NCBI GenBank assembly: GCA_003648815.1
Contig: QMPZ01000042.1
Coordinates: 1 to 10,355 of the forward strand
DNA length: 10,355 bases
Direction: 5' to 3'
DNA from: Candidatus Aerophobota bacterium
Lineage (GTDB): Bacteria > Aerophobota > Aerophobia > Aerophobales > B47-G16
Part shown: piece after piece, positions 5,666 through 10,355 of the stretch
How positions within the stretch are numbered: position 1 is the stretch's first letter
How the letters are laid out: every line of letters begins with the position of its first letter
Position numbers and translations under genes: made by a program
Notes under the pieces: generated by a model
Seen by the model: the letters and a program-made list of their open reading frames with translations, nothing else
Databases searched by the model: none
What the model was told of the DNA's origin: nothing

Positions 5666-6394
5666 ATGCTAATCATCCCAGCGATAGATTTGAGAGGGGG
5701 AAAGTGTGTGAGGCTATGGCAGGGCAGAAAGGATAGGCAAAGCATTTACTCACATGACCCCTTGTCCGTAGCAAAGGTCTGGAAAGAAAAGGGAGCCAGG
5801 CGCCTTCACATAGTGGACCTTGATGGGGCATTTGAGGGAAGGCCTGTAAACTTGAAGCTGGTAGAGAGGATATCTAAGGAGCTAAACATACCGGTGGAGC
5901 TTGGAGGGGGGATAAGGGACCTTCCCACCCTTAAAGAGATCTTTGAGAGAGGAATAGATTATGCCATCCTGGGAAGCAAGGCCCTTTCCCTAAAGTTTAT
6001 GGAAAAGGCCTGTCAGAAGTTCGGAGATAAGATCATCGTCTCCATCGATGTCAGAGATGGAAAGGTGGCCATAGAAGGATGGGAAAAGCAGACAGACATT
6101 CAAGCTAAGGACCTGGCCAAGGATTTGACAGAGGTTGGGGTAAGGACGATGATTTTTACCGACATCACCAGAGACGGAACAATGCGGGGGGTAAATATCA
6201 AGGCAGTGCGAGATTTTGTCGAGTCAGTTGATGTGGACGTAATTGTCTCTGGAGGTATCTCCTCTCTGGAGGACGTAAAGAAGGTCTTTAAGCTAAACAA
6301 CCCAAGGATAAAGGGAACAGTCATCGGAAAGGCTTTATATACAGGGATGATTAGGTTGGAAGACGCAATGAAGGTAGTAAAAAGTGAAGGGTGA
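5666..6394 (+). CDS. hisA: HisA, phosphoribosylformimino-5-aminoimidazole carboxamide ribotide isomerase
   Basis: 242 residues, full length. Catalyses the Amadori-type isomerisation of ProFAR to PRFAR, the fourth step of histidine synthesis. A (beta/alpha)8 barrel with the expected motifs: IPAIDLRGGKCVRL (4-17; catalytic Asp8), IVDLDGAF (49-56), ELGGGIR (78-84), VSIDVRDG (125-132; second catalytic Asp128), FTDITRDGTMRG (165-175) and VSGGISS (194-200). The ATG at 5666 begins the usual MxIIPAIDL N-terminus and has AAGGA five bases upstream; extending to 5588 would overlap the flavodoxin gene. The last three codons and the stop fall inside a heptad repeat array that starts at 6384, so the SEG tail is repeat-encoded. 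Neighbouring hisF, hisH and hisG are absent from the window. Confidence 0.97.
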   Translation: MLIIPAIDLRGGKCVRLWQGRKDRQSIYSHDPLSVAKVWKEKGARRLHIVDLDGAFEGRPVNLKLVERISKELNIPVELGGGIRDLPTLKEIFERGIDYAILGSKALSLKFMEKACQKFGDKIIVSIDVRDGKVAIEGWEKQTDIQAKDLAKDLTEVGVRTMIFTDITRDGTMRGVNIKAVRDFVESVDVDVIVSGGISSLEDVKKVFKLNNPRIKGTVIGKALYTGMIRLEDAMKVVKSEG

Positions 6395-6425
6395 AGGGTG
6401 AAGAGTAAAGAGTGAAGGGTGAAGG
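6384..6425 (+). repeat. Tandem GTGAAGG-type heptad array at the hisA 3' end
   Basis: Six consecutive 7-base units: four GTGAAGG, one GTGAAGA and one GTAAAGA. The array begins in hisA and supplies its last codons and TGA stop (6392-6394). Related units reappear at 6563-6582 just before hisI (GTAAAGTGAAGAGTGAGGAG), as if a longer tract had been split by the material between. Slippage-prone arrays of this kind vary in copy number between strains. Confidence 0.85.
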
Positions 6426-6572
6426 GTTAAAACCACCCATTTTAATGGATGGTTGCTTATGTCTTTTAGCGAGGTGGTGTCATTCCGTTCACTTTATAAG
6501 GGGGAGCAGCGAAGTGTTGAGGGGGTCATTCCGAAGGAATGGTCGAAGACATTTTAACCACCGTAAAGTGAA
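6426..6572. repeat. Composite palindromic repeat element between hisA and hisI
   Basis: This gap is dense in self-complementary structure. 6431-6440 pairs with 6445-6454 around a TTTA loop (one mismatch). CATTCC/GGAATG at 6527-6532 and 6536-6541 is a perfect hairpin. TTCACTTTA (6488-6496) is inverted at 6564-6572, and GGTGGT (6473-6478) is inverted at 6557-6562. GTCATTCCG occurs twice as a direct repeat (6479-6487, 6525-6533). Positions 6499-6522 carry the second copy of the dispersed motif seen at 2927-2952. An open frame crosses the gap upstream of hisI but its product resembles no protein. I read this as a small mobile or REP-like element inserted within the heptad tract. Confidence 0.6.
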
Positions 6573-6588
6573 GAGTGAGGAGAAAAAA

Positions 6589-6969
6589 ATGGAGTTCGTA
6601 GAAGAGCTTATATTTAACCATCAGGGATTGATCCCGGTAATAATCCAGGACATAGATACAAATGAAGTTTTGATGATGGCCTGGATGAACGAGGAAGCTT
6701 TAAAGAAAACTCTCGAGACAGGTAAAACTCATTTCTGGAGCAGGTCCCGCAGGAGGCTCTGGCTCAAGGGGGAAACTTCCGGACATCACCAGCTGGTAAG
6801 GGAGGTATATGTGGATTGCGACGGAGATGTCCTTTTGATAAAGGTCGAACAGATAAAGGCTGCCTGCCATACAGGCTATAAATCATGTTTTTTTAGAAAA
6901 GTGGACAAGAACGGCAGGCTGCGCACAGTAGGAAAGAAAATTTTTGAGCCAAGAGAAGTCTATAAATGA
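6589..6969 (+). CDS. hisI: HisI, phosphoribosyl-AMP cyclohydrolase (monofunctional)
   Basis: 126 residues. Opens the purine ring of PR-AMP to give ProFAR, the step just before HisA. Family signature WMNEEALKKTLETGKTHFWSRSR begins at about residue 32, continuing with LWLKGETSGHHQ (57-68). The metal sites are intact: DCDGD (76-80) supplies the Mg-binding aspartates, and Cys77, Cys93 and Cys100 are the three zinc ligands. There is no C-terminal HisE pyrophosphohydrolase domain, so the PR-ATP hydrolysis step must be encoded elsewhere. The start at 6589 has GAGGAG six bases upstream and matches the family N-terminus; longer versions back to 6412 run through repeat DNA. The stop overlaps the start of the SpoIID-like gene by four bases. 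Confidence 0.96.
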   Translation: MEFVEELIFNHQGLIPVIIQDIDTNEVLMMAWMNEEALKKTLETGKTHFWSRSRRRLWLKGETSGHHQLVREVYVDCDGDVLLIKVEQIKAACHTGYKSCFFRKVDKNGRLRTVGKKIFEPREVYK

Positions 6970-8099
6970 AAAGTCCTGCCTTTTTATTAATCATCATCTA
7001 CTTTATTTTCTCATTCGTTTCTGAAGGATATACCCACTCCTCTCCCCTTATTCGGGTAAAGATCATAGAGGGAGAAGAAAGCATAGAGGTAGATGCTAAC
7101 GGTCCTTACGAGCTGAGATGGGGAGAAAGGAGCAGTTCTCATAAGACCTTTATCTTCTCGCAAAGGATAAAAGCAACTGAGAAAGGAATAGCAGTCGACC
7201 ATCAAATCCTTAAAGATAAGATCTACATAAAACCCAAAAATGAGAATTCCTTAATTGAGGTCAATAAAAGAAGATATCGGGGAAAGATCATCGTCATAAA
7301 AAAGGGGCTCTCCTTAGAAGTAATCAATGAACTTCCCTTAGAGGAATATCTTTATGGGGTGATCAACTGGGAAATTTCCACCTCCTGGCCCTTGGCCAGT
7401 GTAGAAGCTCAGGTCATTGTAGCCAGAACTTATGCCCTGAAAAAACTCAAAAGTCCTTTATCAGAAGACCAGGAATATCACATTTCCAATACAGCAAAGG
7501 ATCAGATATATGAAGGAGTAGAGGCAGAAACCCCTGAAGGGATCAAGGCAGTAAATTTAACCTGGGGAAAAATCCTCACCTATAAAGGGAAACTGGCCAA
7601 TGTCTATTATCATGCCTGCTGTGGAGGCTACACCGCTTCCAGCAAGGAGGTATGGGGAGAAGAGCTCCCTTACCTTAAGGCAAAACCTGATAGATTCTGC
7701 CGGAAAAGTCCTTATTATGATTGGGAGTTGGTGATCGATGTCGAGGAATTCAGAAAAATCTTAAAGGAAAAGGGATATCCTGTAGGAAAGGTTTATCGCA
7801 TTGAGCCGGTCAGTTTCGATGAAGGAGGAAGGATAAAAAAACTTTACATAGAACATAGGGGAGGAAAGATATATCTTAAGGGAACGGAGCTTCGCAAGAT
7901 AATGGGACCGAATTGCCTCAAGAGCACTCTGTTCAAGGTGAAAAGATGGGCAAATTACTTTATCTTCACTGGCAGGGGATGGGGGCATGGAGTGGGAATG
8001 TGTCAGTGGGGAGCTAAGAGGATGGCAGAGGAAGGCTATAGCGTTGAGGAGATTCTCGAGTACTATTTCCCGGGGACGAAAATAGAGAAGGCATATTAA
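6966..8099 (+). CDS. SpoIID/LytB-domain peptidoglycan lytic transglycosylase-like protein
   Basis: 377 residues with an N-terminal hydrophobic segment (5-19), probably a signal peptide or anchor, so it acts outside the membrane. Family motifs in order: YRGKIIVI (104-111), LPLEEYLYGVINWEIS (123-138, containing the conserved and probably catalytic Glu136), AQVIVARTYAL (148-158), QIYEGVEAETPE (180-191), YYHACCGGYTAS (214-225), VWGEELPYL (229-237) and GRGWGHGVGMCQWGAKRMA (336-354), then ILEYYFPGTKI. SpoIID of Bacillus cleaves denuded glycan strands during engulfment; homologues in non-sporulating bacteria are thought to remodel the wall. It overlaps hisI by an ATGA and is convergent with the MFS gene, the stop codons overlapping within TTAA at 8096-8099. 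Coupling to histidine genes is not functionally explained. Confidence 0.93.
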   Translation: MKSPAFLLIIIYFIFSFVSEGYTHSSPLIRVKIIEGEESIEVDANGPYELRWGERSSSHKTFIFSQRIKATEKGIAVDHQILKDKIYIKPKNENSLIEVNKRRYRGKIIVIKKGLSLEVINELPLEEYLYGVINWEISTSWPLASVEAQVIVARTYALKKLKSPLSEDQEYHISNTAKDQIYEGVEAETPEGIKAVNLTWGKILTYKGKLANVYYHACCGGYTASSKEVWGEELPYLKAKPDRFCRKSPYYDWELVIDVEEFRKILKEKGYPVGKVYRIEPVSFDEGGRIKKLYIEHRGGKIYLKGTELRKIMGPNCLKSTLFKVKRWANYFIFTGRGWGHGVGMCQWGAKRMAEEGYSVEEILEYYFPGTKIEKAY

Positions 8100-9286
8100 C
8101 TTTTCTGCTCTAGCTGTGAACGTGAAATAGAGAGGATAATGACTAATATTCCTACCAGACAGAGGATGCAGACCCCAAAGCCGACCCTTAGTCCCAAAGC
8201 TTTTATGTCCGATATTCGTCCGATGAGGTTGGGAAAGATAGCACCTCCAATTCCCCCGCTTGCTACCAGAATACCTGAGGTTGCCCCTGAATAGCGGGAA
8301 AATTTCTCTCCCCCCAGAGAGATGATGGTGGCGAACATTCCCGACAAAAATAAACCATACAGGAAGATGGAAATAGCTGCTAAGGTTAACTGTCTTGTAA
8401 GGAGAAAGGCGAGAATACAAATGATTCCTCCCACACTGGAGATGGACAGAGCCAGAGTATATGAGGACCTTTCCACCAAAGAGCCATAGATGAAGCGACC
8501 AATTAGCATAGCTATCCAGAAGTAGGAGAGAAAGATACCCGATTCCATCTGAGATAACCTAAAATACTCGCTCACCCTTAGATATTCACAGAGCCAGCTG
8601 CCGAGCCCGATCTCTGCCCCTACATACAGCAGCATACAAAGATTTAGACTCAAAAAGATTCTGTTCTTTAGCAGATGCTCAATAGCCTTTATATTAATTT
8701 TTTCCTTTCCTTTCTTAGGAGAAGGACACCTCTGAAAAGCGAAGGGAAAAAGGAACAATAGACTAACCAATCCCAGAAAATAATAAACTGACTGCCAGTT
8801 AAACAGCTGCATCAAATATCCGGCGATGACTGGCCCTCCTACAGCTCCTATGGCAAAAAAGGCGTGTGAAAGGTTTAAGTAAATGGCCTTCCTTTCAGGA
8901 TGAAGGTCTATGATCAGAGCATTGCTAATTCCGTCCATGACACCGCTACCAGCTCCAATGAAGAATACAAGTAAGAGAGCCAGATAATAGGAATAAGGGG
9001 TAATCTTCAGGCTCGATATATGAGCAAACAAAAAAGCACCTGCGGTAGACAGGAGCAATCCGGCAAGGATGACCTGCTTTTTGCCGAGGGATTCGGATAG
9101 ATACCCTCCCACAAGGTTGGCTGCTATATAACCAAGAGAGCTGACCGTCACTAAATTGCCCTTTTGCGAGCCGGTTAGCTTATAGGTAAGACCGATATCA
9201 AAGAGGGTTTTCTGTAAGGCCAGAAAATAAAAAGCACAGATGGTGAATATCATAAACAAAAGAAATGTCAACATCCTCTTGTTCAT
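8096..9286 (-). CDS. MFS transporter, FHS (fucose permease-like) type
   Basis: 396 residues with about 12 hydrophobic helices in two six-helix halves, joined by a charged loop (CPSPKKGKEKINIK, 187-200). GYLSESLGKK (61-70) corresponds to MFS motif A. GAGSGVMDGISNALIIDLHPERK (111-133), LNLSHAFFAIGAVGGPVIAG (137-156) and YVGAEIGLGSWLCEYL (221-236) match the fucose/glucose/galactose:proton symporter subgroup, so a sugar-type substrate driven by the proton gradient is plausible, but the substrate cannot be read from sequence. AGGAGG lies six bases before the ATG. It is transcribed away from the TauE-type permease and towards the SpoIID gene, with no terminator visible between the convergent stops. 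Confidence 0.9.
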   Translation of the reverse strand: MNKRMLTFLLFMIFTICAFYFLALQKTLFDIGLTYKLTGSQKGNLVTVSSLGYIAANLVGGYLSESLGKKQVILAGLLLSTAGAFLFAHISSLKITPYSYYLALLLVFFIGAGSGVMDGISNALIIDLHPERKAIYLNLSHAFFAIGAVGGPVIAGYLMQLFNWQSVYYFLGLVSLLFLFPFAFQRCPSPKKGKEKINIKAIEHLLKNRIFLSLNLCMLLYVGAEIGLGSWLCEYLRVSEYFRLSQMESGIFLSYFWIAMLIGRFIYGSLVERSSYTLALSISSVGGIICILAFLLTRQLTLAAISIFLYGLFLSGMFATIISLGGEKFSRYSGATSGILVASGGIGGAIFPNLIGRISDIKALGLRVGFGVCILCLVGILVIILSISRSQLEQKS

Positions 9287-9353
9287 CGACTCCTCCTGGA
9301 AGATCTATCTCAAGAAGTTTCTTAAAATTGTCTTTAATTTACCATATTTTTGA

Positions 9354-9383
9354 ATTATGTCACCTTTTATCATCCCTGAGCAA
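9354..9383 (-). promoter_or_regulatory. Possible weak promoter for the MFS gene
   Basis: On the minus strand CATAAT (9359-9354) matches five of six -10 bases, with a poor TTGCTC -35 (9383-9378) at 18 bases spacing. The start codon is 68 bases downstream. Its -35 lies only eight bases from the -35 of the divergent plus-strand promoter. Confidence 0.3.
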
Positions 9384-9391
9384 AAGGAGAC

Positions 9392-9419
9392 TTGACATCA
9401 ACGATTTGAACGATATTAT
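9392..9419 (+). promoter_or_regulatory. Sigma70-type promoter for the TauE/SafE-type permease
   Basis: A perfect TTGACA (9392-9397), a 16-base spacer and TATTAT (9414-9419, five of six). Transcription would start near 9426, about 33 bases before the ATG at 9459. Confidence 0.7.
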
Positions 9420-9458
9420 TATCTACACATTTTATCCACGAGAAGGAAAAGGTCCTTT

Positions 9459-10355
9459 ATGCTTAATTTAATTGGTCTCGTTGGTCTGGGCCTCATCGTC
9501 GGTGCCCTATCCGGGTTATTCGGAGTAGGAGGGGGGTTTCTGCTTACCCCTATGCTTAACGTGATATTTAACATCCCCTATAACCTCGCTGTGGGAAGCA
9601 GCCTCTGTCAGATGATAGGAACCGCTACGGCGGCCAGTTTAAAACATAGCAGTTATGGACATATAGATTACAGACTCGCTGGTCTCATCCTGATGGGCTC
9701 GGTAGGAGGGGCGGAACTGGGAGCACGGCTCCTGATGATGCTTAAAAATCTGGGAACCATCACAGTTCACCAGCACGTCATCAGCCAGATGTACCTCTGG
9801 GTAAATGTAACTTACGTAATCTTGCTTTCCCTCATAGGGGTTTCTATGTTCCTCGAGAGCAGAAGAGCAAGGAAAAGAGCTCCACGAGGGGGAGTAGTGG
9901 AGACAAGACTTTCTCAGAAAATTCAACAGATAAGAATTGGTCCTCATATTTCCTTACCCACTTCCAAGATAAACTCCATTTCCGTCTGGAGTATAATCCT
10001 TTTGGGATTTGCAGCAGGTATGTTATCCGGACTTCTGGGAGTGGGGGGAAGTTTCTTTATGAACCCCTTTTTGATTTACCTAATTGGAGTTCCCACTAAC
10101 GTAGCTATAGGAACGGGCATATTCCAGATCATCTTCACCTCAGCATACGGAGCTTTGTCCCATTTTTTAAAAGGAAACGTGAACTTTGTATTAGTAATCT
10201 GCATTTTATCCGGTTCTCTGATCGGCTCTCAATTAGGAGCTGCCTTGAATAAAAGACTAAGGGGGGCTTATATAAGATATTACTTTTCCTGGGTAATCTT
10301 CCTTGCCATAGGGATTATCCTGATCAAGTTCCTTCTCAATACAGGCTATCTGTGA
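9459..10355 (+). CDS. TauE/SafE-family membrane permease (sulfite exporter type)
   Basis: 298 residues, complete; the stop is the last codon of the window. The protein shows the family's internal duplication. The first half has SGLFGVGGGFLLTPML (18-33), then NLAVGSSLCQMIGTATAASLKH. The second half has SGLLGVGGSFFMNPFLIYL (190-208), then NVAIGTGIFQIIFTSAYGALSHFLKGNV. A polar basic loop (about 133-172) separates the halves, and each half has about four membrane helices. Relatives export sulfite, sulfoacetate or other organosulfur or carboxylate anions, or take them up; the substrate here is unknown. The ribosome binding site is modest (AAAGG six bases before the ATG, with AGAAGG further up). 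The gene stands alone on its strand, divergent from the FHS transporter. Confidence 0.92.
   Translation: MLNLIGLVGLGLIVGALSGLFGVGGGFLLTPMLNVIFNIPYNLAVGSSLCQMIGTATAASLKHSSYGHIDYRLAGLILMGSVGGAELGARLLMMLKNLGTITVHQHVISQMYLWVNVTYVILLSLIGVSMFLESRRARKRAPRGGVVETRLSQKIQQIRIGPHISLPTSKINSISVWSIILLGFAAGMLSGLLGVGGSFFMNPFLIYLIGVPTNVAIGTGIFQIIFTSAYGALSHFLKGNVNFVLVICILSGSLIGSQLGAALNKRLRGAYIRYYFSWVIFLAIGIILIKFLLNTGYL

Noticed and set aside
6384..6582. CRISPR-like array
   Set aside because: The units are contiguous heptads without unique spacers; the rest is a composite of palindromes, not repeat-spacer structure.
6412..6588. 59-codon N-terminal extension of hisI
   Set aside because: It is translated repeat DNA; the family N-terminus and a GAGGAG ribosome site both support the ATG at 6589.

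Overview
The window reads as ordinary bacterial chromosome: short intergenic gaps, ATGA-type 4-base stop/start overlaps, clear AGGAGG-like ribosome binding sites and sigma70-like promoters. The gene content (HisA, monofunctional HisI, a SpoIID-type lytic transglycosylase, a DUF5667-like exported protein, a HypE-like AIR-synthase-fold protein, a small flavodoxin) fits an anaerobic, probably uncultivated bacterium of moderate G+C. SpoIID-type proteins are also found in non-sporulating phyla, so sporulation cannot be inferred. I cannot place the lineage from sequence alone.

Layout. (1) Bases 1-3234, minus strand: a helix-turn-helix regulator with its own near-consensus promoter, then a helical protein of unknown function, a small nucleotidyltransferase-fold protein that has lost its catalytic motifs, an Ldh_2-family NAD(P)-dependent dehydrogenase, a four-helix membrane protein, and the broken 3' end of a sugar-phosphate isomerase/epimerase-type TIM-barrel gene. 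A 99-base palindromic element sits in that remnant. (2) Bases 3235-3533: a divergent promoter region with a strong promoter on each strand. (3) Bases 3534-8099, plus strand: DUF5667-like exported protein, HypE-like protein, flavodoxin, hisA, hisI and a SpoIID/LytB protein. They are tightly packed except for a 194-base repeat-filled gap between hisA and hisI. (4) Bases 8096-9286, minus strand: an FHS-type (fucose permease-like) MFS transporter, convergent with the SpoIID gene, the two stop codons overlapping within one TTAA. (5) Bases 9459-10355, plus strand: a TauE/SafE-type permease, complete to the last base, transcribed divergently from the MFS gene.

How the genes may work together. HisA and HisI catalyse two nearby steps of histidine synthesis (HisI acts just before HisA). 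The other plus-strand genes share no obvious pathway and look like a housekeeping run. In the minus-strand cluster, the dehydrogenase and the isomerase remnant suggest an older sugar or hydroxy-acid catabolic function that has decayed. The regulator, the unknown helical protein and the catalytically degenerate nucleotidyltransferase form the least explained unit. The most notable non-coding features are the 99-base palindrome, a 24-26 base motif present in two intergenic gaps, and a GTGAAGG heptad array that supplies the last codons of hisA. I see no CRISPR array, tRNA, rRNA, transposase, phage gene or clearly novel defence system.
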